Origin: Chaetorhynchus papuensis
Lineage: Eukaryota; Chordata; Aves; Passeriformes; Rhipiduridae
Length of the DNA: 64,000 bases
Reading direction: 5' to 3'
Assembly (NCBI GenBank): GCA_013396525.1
Contig: VWYX01000688.1
Coordinates: 170,636-234,635, forward strand
In this document: positions 34,801 through 47,414 of the stretch, piece by piece
How the letters are laid out: each line of letters opens with the position of its first letter
Numbering within the stretch: position 1 is the stretch's first letter
Program-made: the position numbers and the translations under genes
The notes under the pieces: model-generated
What the model was told of the DNA's origin: nothing
Databases searched by the model: none
Seen by the model: only the letters and a program-made list of their open reading frames with translations

Positions 34801-35660
34801 TGGGTTGATTTAGGTAGCCATGAGAGAGCTGGTTAATGCTTCTGTGTTTGGGAAGGCAGGGAGGGAAGGGAGCAACTGAGCCTCATCCACAGAGCAGAGC
34901 ACATGGAAGAGGGGTGGGTGGACCACTGATTTAATGCCTCTGGGGGAGGAGAGTGACCCACTGCTGCTTCACTTGGCATTGCAGGGGAGGTGGTGGGGGA
35001 GCCTATGCCACTACGTCCATTCATTTTCCCGAAGTTGGGTAACATTGGGGTTGTTTTTGTATTATTGTAAGTTTGTAAAGAATGTAATCTGTCTGTCGGG
35101 GGCACAAGGAGAAAACGGGGGCCTTTCTCTTTTTGGGTGAGGCTGTTCTTATGTTGCTGTGCTTTTTGTTGTTGGGCAGGGAGGGCTCCAGTGGCCATGG
35201 GGGCAAAAGCCTGGCCCTTGTCCACGGCTCGCAGCTGTCCCAGGGTGACAGGAGGGTGAGCTGAGGCTGCAGCAGAGACCTCCCACACCAAGCTGTGAAA
35301 ATGCCTCTGCCCGTGTCCCTCCGTGGGGGAAACCTGACCTCTGCCCTGGGGCTCGGCACTGGCACGTTTTGCTGGGTGCTGGGATGTAACACTCGAGGCT
35401 CAATTGGAAACTGAGCTGAGCAGCTGCCCGTGCTGTTTAGGAAAGGTTGGGCTGGATGGGCTCCGTTTATCAGCTCAAGAAGGAGTTCATGCTGGAGCTG
35501 CTCAGTCCAGCGCTTCTGTCCCCAGCAGGGCCTCAGGGGCTGCACCTCTCCATCACTTGCTGCCCAGGAGCCCCTGCCTCCCTCCCCATCCTGTAGAGCA
35601 CAGTGTCAGGGATCCTCTTCTCTCTCCTGCTGCTGCAAAGTTGTGTGAACTTTCCTGGTC
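28841..35660. other. Long non-coding stretch downstream of CECR2
   Basis: I see no coding exon here. Open frames are short and lack codon structure. There is a (TA)n run at about 32213-32227. The stretch may be the distal CECR2 3' UTR, intergenic DNA, or both. A segment at 35040-35110 is T/A-rich and UTR-like but proves nothing by itself. Confidence 0.5.
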
Positions 35661-35900
35661 AATACTGGAAAGGGGAATGCTATTTATTTTTATATTGTGT
35701 ATATTTTGTCTTGGTCTGCTGATTACCTTTGTTCCCCAAGAGCGACAGTTACCTCAATAGTTAGTTTAATACTGTGTGTTGGGTAATTTTTTTAAAGAAC
35801 TTTTTTAAAATCTTGATCCTCGGAGGTCTGTAGATTTTATTTCCATATGAATTGGTTATTTTGTATAAAGTACGTTCTTAAAATAGCAATCACCCTTGCT
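35661..35900 (+). other. AT-rich UTR-like block, possible distal CECR2 3' UTR end
   Basis: The block has TATTTATTTTTATATTGTGT, then long T and TTTTAAAA runs and a TATAAA-type variant poly(A) signal near 35870. It contrasts with the GC-rich DNA on both sides and resembles the end of long neuronal 3' UTRs. No canonical AATAAA is present inside it. Assignment to CECR2 is a guess. Confidence 0.25.
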
Positions 35901-37635
35901 GTACGTGTGTTTTCTTGTCTCCTGGACGGTCTCCCTCTTCCTTTGCAAGGGGAAGCAGATGGGGGTGGGAGGATAACACAGAGGGCTTTTTTTCAGAGAG
36001 ACAAAGCCCTGGACTGCAGTCAGACACCGTGGTACCACCTGTAACCCATTCACAAGAGAGCACCTGGAGAGCTAATCGGGATCATTTCCCGTTCGGAAGC
36101 ACAGCTATCCGCCTATGAACAGCTCAGCTGTGGAAATGAGATGGTGGCACTGCTTTCCCCCCAGAGTCTCCCTGGTGGGCTGTGGGTTTTCCTGCAGCCC
36201 AGGTGTGCTGGGAAGGCTGCCTCTCTCCCCAAAACACCCCGTGCTTTTGGGGCACAGGTAGTGTGTTCCCCCACACCTGCGTGAAACCTCTCAGCTTTAA
36301 AAGTGGTGACTGCCCCGAGTGGAGCCCACGGAGTGATGGTGCTGCGAAGGAGGAGCAGATGTAGCCTCTGCAATTCCCCTTTGTGCTGATTTAATGATGG
36401 CCCTCAGGGCCTGTTAGAGGAATGGAAAGCCTTCGAGCCCATGTGTGGTGGTCCAAATCCATACTGGGCCCGAAAGGGCACTTGCTGTTTGCTGTTGATT
36501 CAGTCTCCCATGTGAGAGGGGCCAGGGGTTGCAGCCCTCCTGACGGGGAGGTGTTTAAAGACAACTTAGCTCCTTCTCACAGGGGTTTCAGCATCACAGC
36601 CAGGAGCTGTTTCGTGCTGGAAGGTGCCTGCTGTAGGTGCATGGGGGCAGCTTGCACTTGGCCATTGCTCAGCTGCTCCCTGAATAAATAACTTGCCCAG
36701 TTCCGCTGATTCAGCAGCTTTGCATCAGGACCAAATTAAGGTGATTTTCCTTAAAAGCTGGTGCCAGCAAACAGAGGCGTATGGGGGTGGACAGCAGAAG
36801 GCTGGGGGCACGAAGGCTCCCAGGTGCATGCTGCAAGCCCTTTCCCTCTCCTCCTCAGCTCTACCCAGTGAAATCTCCCTCTGTTTCCTCCAGGGCTGGT
36901 AACAGACGCTCACATCTCCTGCCAAAACAGCCCCGCAGCGTAGCCTGCTTGCTCCGTGGGCTCCATCTGCCCCTCCTGTGGGATCCTCACTGGGGCTGGG
37001 GCTGCTCCCGAGCTGAGCACGCTCTGCTGGCTCTCAGCCCCAGCGCTGCCTCTGCAAAGAGATGCCCAGGAAACATTTGTCCATGGTGCAGGGCTCCATA
37101 CTCTCTGGCCGAGCCAGGGGCCAGCACCTTTTCTGGCCAAAGAAGCTCAGGGGAGCACATGGAGGCAACTTCCCATGCTGGGCCCTTGGAGGAGCCTGAG
37201 ATGTGATCTGCTGCACCCTGATGTCTTCAGTACCCCGATGTCTTCAGTACCCCAAACCCACCAGCCGGGTGCCAGAGCTGCCCCAGCTGTCCAGGGCAGG
37301 CAGATGGAGTCAGACATCCTAGCAGGGGTTTCTTCAGCATGGCTGCAGCTCCAGGCCCTGCAAAGGCTGCTGAGGGACCTGGGCTCCTTGCTCCTGGGGA
37401 GGATGAAGGGCTGCTCTCTGTCACGTACCCCCCTCCACAGGGGCCAGAGTTTGGGGTGACAAGAGCAAGCTGTCCAATTTAGGACAGAATTAGGAGGAAT
37501 TTGGTCGCCCTGTCAGTCCCAGGAAGTGTTTGGGTCAGAGGGGATTGGCACGGGGAGATTTTTAATCCTGGGGCTAAGCCGGCACGGAGTGGAGTCGGCA
37601 CTAATTGGAACCAGTCCTGGGGAAGGGGCGGGTGG

Positions 37636-37674
37636 AGAGCTGCTCCTTTTAGAGCTGCTCCTTTTAGAGCTGCC
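37636..37674. repeat. 15-bp tandem duplication
   Basis: AGAGCTGCTCCTTTT occurs twice in tandem and is followed by a partial third copy (AGAGCTGCC). It lies in intergenic DNA with no coding consequence seen. Confidence 0.9.
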
Positions 37675-38234
37675 TTGCAGCCCAGGCAAAGACAAAGCTT
37701 ATCTGTGCTGTAGGAAATGCCATGTCCTGATCTTGACAAGATGCTATCACGAGTGAAACAGGCGGTGTCAAACCAAGCCACGTGTCCCCTGATTTTTTTC
37801 TACCTTTTTTCCTACTACTATCCACAATTCTTTATTCTTCTCCTCTTTCCTGACTTCCGTGGGTTGGCAAAGCTACTCCCACCCCCTTGTACAAAGGGAG
37901 CTTTCCTGAGCTCTTAGAGTGAGGTTTTAAACTCTCTCTAGCCTCCTTCTCCCTGTTAACAGGGGTGCTTCCCAAACTCAGCTTTTTTTCCCAAAAAAAA
38001 GCCATTCCAAAGCAACTTACTTGTTCATGTAGGCTTGAATTGGGGATGGATTTGATGAATCAATTTAGTGCCCAGTGGAGGGGGAAAATAAATGGCAGCC
38101 ACTCACCCCCATGATGGGGCAGACCCTGGGGAAAGCTCTGACTCCAGGCAGGCTTTGCTACAGCTGGAGGATGCTGCATTTTTTTGAAATGCCTAATGGT
38201 GAGGGAAGAATCAGAGTGGCTTTGGCACCATCAG

Positions 38235-38320
38235 TGTTTTTTTGGGGTTTTTGGGTTTGGGTTTTGGTTGGTTGTTTTGGTTTTTTTGGGGGTGGGGAGG
38301 GAGGGTGGTGTTGGTTGGTT
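38235..38320. repeat. G/T-rich low-complexity tract with quadruplex motif
   Basis: The plus strand alternates T runs with G runs (GGGGTTTTTGGGTTTGGG) and then has GGGGGTGGGGAGGGAGGG, a textbook G-quadruplex pattern of four G runs with one-base loops. It is probably simple sequence. Confidence 0.8.
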
Positions 38321-40870
38321 TTTTGTATTTCTCTAAAAAATAAAGCATCTTGCAGGTAAAGTTCCCATCTTGAATTTTCCCATTGGTCACCACACTTTAA
38401 CATGGGAGAGACTACCTCTCACAAAAAGGCAGGACCAGGGCATTTGGGATAGCTCAGGAAGACTCAGTTTTAGGCTAAAACATATTATTTCTAATGGCAG
38501 AAATGTTCGGTTACAGGTATTAGGAAAAATAAATGCACTCATAAGTTCAAAGTTTGGGGGTTTTTTTCCCACACTGAGATGTAAAATGCAACTTCTCCAA
38601 GCAGGTGGGGATCTCTTGAAGGGTGGGACCCTGCTCTATCCCCTCCAGCCCTCAAAGCTGCAGTTTTTGCTTGGTGGAGAAGTCAGAGGCACAGGAAGGC
38701 AAAGCAAAGCCGTTGGCCTGGTGAGAATGTACCTGAAGCCCTTGTTCCCAGCCATAAGCTTGGTCTGGGGTACAGTGTTGGTGCCTGGATATTTATACAC
38801 TCACAAAACGAGTACTGAGGTCTCCTAAGTGCTAAAATAAAAGTAAACTCGTTCTGGACCATAAGAAGAGCCCCCAAATGGGGACTCCCAAGGGCCGTTT
38901 CTTTGCCTGGCAGCACAGAGACAGAGAGGTTTTGCCGGAGGAGAGGGAGGAGGTGGGAAGGGGCAGTGGCAGGGGCTTGCCATGGGCTGGGGCAGCGTTT
39001 CAGGGCTGCCCCCTCCTCTCCTGTCAGCTCCCGGAAGCCTCCTGTTCCCTGGCCACTTTTGAAAATTCCTTTTCCAAAGAGACTGCCAGGGTGGAGGGAT
39101 CATAAAAAGTTCACCCCCTTGTCACAAATGCTCCCGTTCTTCCGGGGCCGGTGGGCAAAAGTTGTTAGCAATTTCCTCGGGCCGTGACCTTTGTTTTGAC
39201 CATGGCAGAGGAGGATTGCAATCCATCAAACCCTGGCCTGGCCTGGGGAGAGGGCTGAGCAGAGAAGGGGGAGCCTTTACGAGGGGCAGGGGGCACAAGG
39301 ACACAGCTTTGCCCCTCGGGTTTGGTGAGGAGGCAGAGGGGGTGCCTCGCTGCTGGCTCAGCTGGAAACTCAAGCTTCCCGATGTGGGATTCAGCGAGGG
39401 AAACTTCACAAGAGAGATTCAATCAAGAGTTTGCTTTCATTTTGTTTCCCAAGAGGGACGCTGGATTACAATTTGCTGCATCAGTAGAGCGGGGAAAGAT
39501 GCGTTGCAGCCCTGCAGACCAGCCGGCAGCGTAATTCCAGCAGGAGCTTGGGCAAAACGGGAGATGCCAGCACATTTACGACCTCCCAAGTCCCAGCTTG
39601 GAGTCCCTGGCTTTTCCAGGCTGCATGGGTGTTTGGAAGATCCCGCAGGACTGTGTTTTGTTAGGAAAATCAGCGGCAAGCTGCAAGTGCCCCCTGGGAA
39701 ATGGCTGGCTCCCACAGACACCTGCCTCCCCACTCGAGTTCCCAGGGGGGCAATTCATCCCTGGAGCACGTGCTCCTCTGCACCCCGGTGTCCCCTTTGA
39801 AGACATACCTGCATATGAAACAAATCTGCCCCGAGGAAATGCAGCCTGTGCATACCAGTCTGCTCTGCTTCCCTTGGCTGCCTGCCCCTGTCTCCCCTGC
39901 CTCTGATCTCCGCTTCCCTAGGGAAATGCATCCTACCACACTTCCCGGCTGTTAAATACAGATTCCCTTGGGAAGTTGCTCTGTCAGTTATCGCCCTGAT
40001 CAGGCCCTTGGAGAGCTTCTAGGTTTTGGGGTCAGAAGGCAAGGTTGCAATGTTTCACCTGTCCCCTTTGTAATGCCAAGCACGGCCTTGTAGCACCCAG
40101 ACCTTCCTTTCCAGCCCAATCACTTGCATAACAACCAGGGCAGTTTTTTCCCCTAGGAAGCAGCTGTGTGCTCATTTCCAGGCACAGCAGACCATGATAT
40201 GCAGATATGTGCTCCTTATTTCCTTGTTTGAGGAGGATCTGTCCAGCTCGGGGAGAAGAAGAGAAGGGAAAGACCTTTTACACTTCAAACTGAGAATTTT
40301 ATGCTGTGTGAAGTAGCTCCTTGGACTGGGAGGCACATGAGTCCCCCAGAAAGTCAGGAGAAGACAAACCAGACCTCTGCTCCCATGTCAATCGCTGCTA
40401 CGCTTGGTAGCCTGTGTGCCTGAATGCCCACACCACTTCCCTGTAGTTGTCCCCTCTGCATCTGTATTTTGTCTGCCTGGCTCACGCCAGACCCAAACCT
40501 CTCTTTGTCTGTGTGCGCTTGAGTCAGCAGCACTGGGGTTTGACGTCTTCGACATCCCCCCACACCCTGATCAGTCGTGCAGAGACTTTGCACGCTGGGT
40601 GTTGACCCCAGGCCTGTTGGCATTTACCATCTGCCACCACCAAAGCACCAAACACATCCCTCCTTGTCACCCCGTGCCCCATGCCCATCCCAGGGGGCAC
40701 GTCATGCTGTCTGGGCTCAGAGCACCCATTCTCAGGCCTCGCTGAACTCAAAGCCCCGAAGGCCGCTCTCCTTTCCCCAGTCCCTGCTTTATTTAGCTGC
40801 TCTCCCTGCAGCCCAGACACCCATCACGCCGTGGCCTCAGCCCTGTGTGGCTTGGAGAGGTTTGAGGAGC

Positions 40871-41672
40871 TTGGGCCGGGCACCACAGCACTTGCCCTGG
40901 GCACCAAAGCGCTGGGGCTGGGCACCAAAGCGCTGGGGCTGGGCACCAAAGCGCTCGCCCCGGGCAACAAAGGGCTTGCCCCAGGCAACAAAGGGCTGGG
41001 GCCGGGCTACCAAAGCGCTGGGGCCGGGCACCAAAGGGCTGGGGCCGGACACCAAAGGGCTGGGGCTGGGCCACCAAAGCACTTAGGCCGGGCACCAAAG
41101 CGCTGGGGCCGGGTACCAAAGCACTTAGGCTGGGCACCAAAGGGCTGGGGCCGGCCTACCAAAGTGCTGGGGCCAGGCACCAAAGCGCTTGCCCCGGGCC
41201 ACCAAAGCACTTGGGCCGGGCACCAAAGCGCTTTCCCTGGGCACCAAAGTGCTGGGGCCGGGCCACCAAAGGGCTGGGGCCGGGCACCAAAGCACTTGGG
41301 CCGGGCACCAAAGTGCTTGGGCCGGGCTACCAAAGTGCTGGGGCCGGGCTACCAAAGCACTTGGGCCGGGCACCAAAGCGCTTTCCCTGGGCACCAAAGT
41401 GCTGGGGCCAGGCCACCAAAGGGCTGGGGCCGGGCACCAAAGCACTTGGGCCGGGCACCAAAGCGCTTTCCCTGGGCACCAAAGCGCTTTCCCTGGGCAC
41501 CAAAGTGCTGGGGCCAGGCCACCAAAGGGCTGGGGCCTGGCCACCAAAGCGCTGGGGCCAGGCACCAAAGTGCTTGGGCCGGGCTACCAAAGTGCTGGGG
41601 CTGGGCTACCAAAGCGCTTGGGCCGGGCCACCAAAGCACTTAGGCCAGGCACCAAAGGGCTGGGGCCAGGCA
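40871..41672. repeat. 21-22 bp minisatellite, about 37 units, with higher-order pattern
   Basis: The unit is GGGCACCAAAGCGCTGGGGCC-like: a fixed ACCAAAG core followed by a variable part (GCGCTGGGGC, GCACTTGGGC, GCGCTTTCCC, GTGCTGGGGC, GGGCTGGGGC). Counting the core gives about 37 units by eye. Most are 21 bp and some 22 bp, so long open frames arise on both strands and appear to encode heptads such as LGPGTKA. From about 41200 a four-unit block (CACTTGGG, CGCTTTCC, TGCTGGGG, GGCTGGGG variants, about 85 bp) recurs three times, a sign of recent unequal crossing-over or slippage. It lies in the CECR2-ATP6V1E1 intergenic space. Confidence 0.96.
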
Positions 41673-44600
41673 CTGGCGGGCGTGGGAACAGCGAGGAGCC
41701 GGGGCCAGAGCCACAAGGGCCTGCCTTTTCCGCAGGGCCGACTGCTTTGAAGGAGAGGGGCCGTGGAGCATGGGAAACAGCGCCGGGCTGTGGGTTCGCA
41801 TCCCCTCTCCCAGTCACGCCTGGCTCTGGGCCTGCCCCACAGGCGGATGCCCACGGACCAGATGTTCTGAGAGATCAAAGTGGCCGCTCGCTGCATCCTC
41901 CGTTCACGTGTGCGCACACACCCCCCTGCGCCTCCCCAGAGACTTGTAATGCTCTCTATCTTCTCTCCAAGATATTTTCCTTCCCTTCCTTTGTTTGCTT
42001 TCCAAACCCCCCCTTTCGTCTTTGGCACTCCCTGCAGGCCGGGCCATGCCAGCAGGGAAAGGCACCCTTTGCTCCCACTAACCACATCCAGCGGCAGCGG
42101 GTGAGCCTGGAATGCCTCACGGGTTTTCCACCCTGCTTCCCTGCCTCTGGCATTCGCTGCTTTTTGGGTGGGAGGCACAGGGACCTGTCACCCAGGGGGT
42201 GCTGTGCCTGAACCTCCCACCCCACACGGCTGGGAGGAGCTGAGGGGTGTCACAGCTTCCCACAGTGACCAGGAAACCCCCTGGAGATCTCTGCCTTTGC
42301 CCCCTACAAATTCCTGCAGCCCTCTTATCCCCTCATAGTCCTGGGGGGGTTTGCTGGCCTCTGCTGAAGTCCTGAGACCCCTGTGGATACATCACCTCTA
42401 GCACACAGGTTACTACTACTCACCAGCATGGAAAGCATTTTTGGTACATCAGAAGTCTCCAAAGTGAGGTGCATGCAGAAGAAAACACTGTTGGGGTGCA
42501 GAAGGAAAACACAGTTTGCACTGTTAATAAATTTAAAAAAATTATTTCATATTTATATAATCCTTTCTTAATTTCTAATGTTTTTATGCATTATAATATA
42601 GTTAGTACAGTAGTACCTGCATAAAATTTATAAATCAACATATTTCTTTGGGGCATATGCCCCTAGTATATGTTCTTTACTTTTACCAATATGGGTGCAC
42701 AGCCAACTGGCCTAAATTACCAGCCAAAAGGTTGAAATCAAAGCAAAGGGTGATGCCTGAATGCCAGAAACCCACTCAGCAGCATGGACACCTCCTTATG
42801 GAGATAAAGCAGCCAAGCTTTGGTGAGCTCCAAGGGTTTGCTCCGAGGGTTTGCCTCTCTCCTCTTTCTCCCCCCAGCACAACACAGCCAGAGACCTTCC
42901 AGTGACTACGTGGAGCTGCTGCTCCCTGAGAAAGGGAAACGCAGGATGAAAAAGGAATGGTTAGCACAGAGCAATAAAACCATTCAGATGCAGGGAGATA
43001 TGGTAGCAATATATTAAATGGGGAACAGAAAAAAAAAAAGCCAGATGGTTGATCCAATTTACTTTACAACTCCAGATGACTTCACAAGAGGTCACTTAGT
43101 GAAACCGAAAGGCAAATGCTTCAGCTTGGATGAAAGCAAACAGCTCGTGCCTGCCAACCTAACGTGGAGGAGGCTGAGGAATGTCCTGCTGCAGAACGAC
43201 ATTGACAGAGCTGGAGAAGCAACATTTTTAAAAGTTTTTAATAGGTGATCACCTTTAGCCTGCACTGCAGCTGTAGTCACTGTTAGGCTGGGATTAGCAC
43301 TTCAAATGCCAGGATTTTAGAGCGTGAGTGATGAACTGCTCATGCTCCTAGTCAAGAATGGCTCCTCCACACACAGAACAGCAGCACTTCCTGCCACACA
43401 GAGGTGGCCTGTGGATGTCCTGAGTGTTAAAATTCTCATATTCCCATTCCTTAAGTCCAGGGACTCGGCAGCCTATCCCACAGAGCCCACCACTGGTGGC
43501 AAGGACACCTGGCAAGTCACCCAGGCAGCAGGTGGAAGGAGCCTCCCAATTCCTGCTGTCCCAGCCCTGGCTAGTGATGCTACCATCATCCTTCAGAGTG
43601 TTTGGAGCTGAGAGCAGAAGCATGGAACAACTGGCTGTGCTTGAGCTGCTTTATTTCATGTGCATGTGGGGAAAAACAGTCATAATTTAATTTTTCAGAC
43701 ATTTATAACTTTCTTGTGCTGCCACCCAAGCACTGCTTTGGCATTAACTTCTGGCATTTTGCTGCTGCTTGTGAGGGCCCTCTCTCCTTCTGGAGCCCTC
43801 TGAGGAGAAGCACCGGCCTTTCTCCAGAAGATGTTCCAAGAAGGTTTTGTCAGTGACCACCTGAGGAAAAGTGCCCTTTGCTGGGAGAAGGGATTTACAG
43901 TGGCACTGCAGGCAATGGTCCCACGGGAGCAAGGTGGACACTGCACGTGTGGATGAAAGAAGTTTTGCAGAAGATAACTGTCCCTCCCAATACCAGGAAT
44001 ACTTCAGTGTGCCCCTCTCTCCCTTCCCTGTGTTCAGTTCTCCAGCTAAGACAGCTGTTCCCTTCTCCTGTCCCCTTCCAGCCACGTGCCAAGGTGCTGC
44101 CTCTGTATTTGGTACCCTGCAGCCATGCAGAGCTGAGCAGCCCCAAGGTTTGCACTGGGGTCAGGTTTGTGCAGTCCCTTGGTGTTCAGGCAGGGGAGGT
44201 GTGGGTCAGGGGCTGTCTGGGAAAAGGAGCTGATCTCCTGCAAACCCTCTTGGACACAGGAAGGAAAAGAGTCTCCAGAAATGCTGGGGGGGACTGCCCT
44301 TGATAGTTTCTTTGCAGTCTCTCCCAACAGATCAGCCTTGAACTACCTAAAATAACGTGGTAGCCTTGATTTCCACAGCTTTGGATTTCCAGCATGTAAC
44401 AAGGGCTGGGAAATGACATTTTTGGCACATTGTCAGCATGATTTTAACCCGGGAATGCTCCTGTACAGATGTTTTTCTTGCCTTCTCTAAAGCAAAGCCA
44501 AAGAAACAGTATGGGATGCTCTGAATGAGATGCCTAGGAAGACAGATTTGGGATTTCCCAGCCAGCTCTACTTTGGCTGAGAGCAGCAGGAACTTCCCAG

Positions 44601-47414
44601 CCCTGGAAGGGCCTTCTTGTCACGGCCTGTTCCCTGCAAACATGTTTGAGAGGCAGGATGGGGCCCCCACCTGCCTCTCTGAGCTGCCTGTTTCAAACAG
44701 CACACCCAGCCAAACCACGCTGAAGTCTGTCTGGGCTCTTGCTTAGGGCTAAACACCTTTTGCCAAGTTGCTTTACTGCACTATCAAGCCTTTGCTCCCC
44801 ACAATCACAGCTCAGAGTTCGCTTCACCAAAGAAATTTTTTTTTGCTTTGAATTTTCCCTTGGGGTGGTTCACTTTTATTTCCACATTTTTCCGTTCCTC
44901 CTTCAGTGCACTTTCTTTGGAAATGAATAAATGGGTAATTTTGTTTTAACCTCCCCAGCTGTTTCAGGCACAGGCTGTGTGTCCATGGAGGTGGCCCCAG
45001 CCTGGCTGTTCAGTGTGTGCTATTGGGCTGTTTAAGGTATTAGCTTACACTTTTCTGTTTTCCAGGAGATGCAGATTCTGCTTGCTAACATCAGCAGGTC
45101 AGGACAGGGGCATGCAACAAGCAAGGTACCCTCCTTCTGCCAGCTTCTGGGTGTTTTCTTCCAGGCTTTCTCTCTTCTTGACTCTTGCATGCACTTCCAG
45201 GGATCCTTCATGCAGCCCAATATCCCTGATTAATGTTAATAGCCCTCGGTGTGAAAACTACCTTTAAAACAGGGCTGTGATTCAGGTGTGCAGGAACATT
45301 TCAAGTCCTCTGGTGACCACTTTAGTGTCAAGCCCGCTCTTAAATTCTCCACTGCCAACTCTGCAGAACAAGTGCAATATTATCCCTTTCCCTGACTCCT
45401 TTTCCATTAGACTGAACCATCTCACTGTTAATCTGCAGTGCTGGCCTCTCCCATCACAACTTCACAGATAATTTTTGTCCTGATTTAATGCCTCCTTTGT
45501 TCCCTGTATTTGCCCAGTTTCTTAATGTGCTGATCTGGCTTAGGGCTTGTTTACTGTGCCCAAACTGGAATATTATGCATGCTTATACAAACATGAATAA
45601 AGATCAATATTCTCATTGATTTGCCCGAGGTCATCAGGCTACATTCAGCAGTACAGTTCAACTTATAAAAGTGTGCTGCAACAATGCTCCAGCAGGAACT
45701 CTGAAATCCTCCTGAAATGCTGCTTTTGTTTCACATTTGACTTCCAAAAATCTGTGTGCAAACACTGAAGGAAGTTTGGGTGAAGACATGACATGGCTGC
45801 TAACTACACTAGGTACACCTGGATGGGATATCCCATTTTTCTCTGCCTCTCCAAGGTAAAAAACCTGGTAACAGTTCCTATTACCTGGAATAAAGGACCA
45901 GGATGTTTCAGATAATGCCACAGTCAGCTTGGGGAAAAGCTGTAGGGGGTACAATCCCACAAGTCCTGGATTTCAGCTGTGATGTACATAAAGCTCAGGC
46001 CCTTTGTTAATGACCTGCTTTGAATCACTGCTGTCACTGACTAACACTGAACACATTCTGGAGGACACCAATTTTGAATGCAAGTTTAACAAGGTTCTTC
46101 CTGTTTTCTCAGCAGGAAGATACAAAACTAACAGAGAAAAGTAAACAGTAAATATCTCCAACATCTTCCAGTGTGAAAATCACAAACACTTAGCTAGTTA
46201 TTATTTTGCTTTTCAAAAGTATGCAAGACCTGGATTTGTGAAGGTCTTGCTACCTTCATGAAGGAAACAGACCATCAGATCCTGTACAAAGAATCTCCTT
46301 TTGTCACAGACAAGCATCTGCAGATAGAGCTGGATGAAACCATCAGGAAGGACCAAAACAAATCTGCTTCACAAAGTACTCTTTGAACCAAGAAACAACA
46401 CAGCTAAGCATGCCCATGCACAGGCTTAGCCTTCACTACATGTGTGTCACAAAACCAGAGCCCAGTGCTTAGCCAGGAAGCTGGATCAGTGACTGCTGCA
46501 AAGACAAAAGCTGTAACAGGTACCCAAAATCTAGAAAGAGGGGGATTTTAATCCAGACACACTTATTGCCCAGTCACAGAAACACGCTGAAAAGCAAAGC
46601 ACTAAAGGAATAAATACCATAACTATGTGGAAAACAAGAACTGGCACCTAAATGCAACAGGAAAGTGCAGTAAAACCAAAAAACCCAACCTTGCTAAATA
46701 ATCTTATTTCCTAAGAGCAAATTTAAAGCATTTCTTCCAGACACAGATTAAATGAGCTTGGAATCAGGATTTTCTTAGCAGTCAATCTCCATTTGAGAGA
46801 AGTGAGGCAGTAAAAGGCTTATCTAGCATTTAGAGTCTACACGAGGGCACACAGATAAGGGCCTCAGGTTAGAAACACTGCATAAAGCAGTGTTGCTGCA
46901 GCTTGGCAAGTGCTCTTCATGGCACAATGTAAAATTCCTACCGCTCCTGATTCACTGCAATACTTAGAGAAGATGATTTCAAAACACATTTAAGTAGCAA
47001 TTCATCAGCTTCTGTTTTCACAAAAGAAGTCTCAGAACTGAGCACTAGGAAGAGTCAGGGCATGGTTTGGACCTCCTGCACAGAAGCAACAAACGTGTGA
47101 CTGGGAATGGATTGTTTGTTTTATCTAAGTAGCACGGTTGTGTTACTGTAGATCTCTCTTGTGACAGAAGATGGAGGGAGCAGAACTACTGACCCATTTT
47201 TCAGGGAGAATGATGCTCCACAATCCTGGAGTCCTGTTCAAAAGCCTTGCCTGCAATCCAACATCATTCCTGCAAAGAGCTTGACACCACTCCTTGCACC
47301 TGAATTCCAGTTTCACAGAACAGTTCATACACACAGCTCAGGTAGGAAATCCTTACAGAAACAATCCCACTTTTCAAAGGTTGCTGCCAATGCCCCAAGA
47401 GAAGTGACAAGGAA
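41673..47414. other. Intergenic region, no gene supported
   Basis: No coding exon was recognised. The first kilobase is GC-rich and the rest becomes AT-rich, with an AT-rich patch at about 42520-42640. Short open frames (for example 43018-43248) have no recognisable family. This span, with 35901-40870, is where human carries SLC25A18. Confidence 0.5.

Larger units (their letters stand above)
35901..40870. other. Intergenic region, no gene supported
   Basis: No exon with recognisable protein likeness was found on either strand. The region is GC-rich with many short open frames. It holds a 16-bp direct duplication (GATGTCTTCAGTACCC) at about 37221-37252, a 15-bp duplication at 37636-37674, and a T/G-rich tract at 38235-38320. 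I looked for mitochondrial-carrier motifs of SLC25A18 (Pro-x-Asp/Glu-x-x-Lys/Arg) and saw none. Confidence 0.5.

Noticed and set aside
40871..41672. Regularly repeated units considered as a CRISPR array
   Set aside because: Units are adjacent 21-22 bp tandem repeats with no unique spacers, in a vertebrate genome.
41189..42211. Long open frame of 340 codons and others over the minisatellite
   Set aside because: The open frames follow from a 21-bp unit lacking stop codons. Both strands and several frames are open at once, the 22-bp units shift the frame, and the peptide has no domain.
43018..43248. 76-codon open frame in the intergenic region
   Set aside because: It is short, with no recognised family and no splice or promoter context. 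A TTP-Asp-Asp run looked briefly carrier-like but lacks the Lys/Arg and the following motif.
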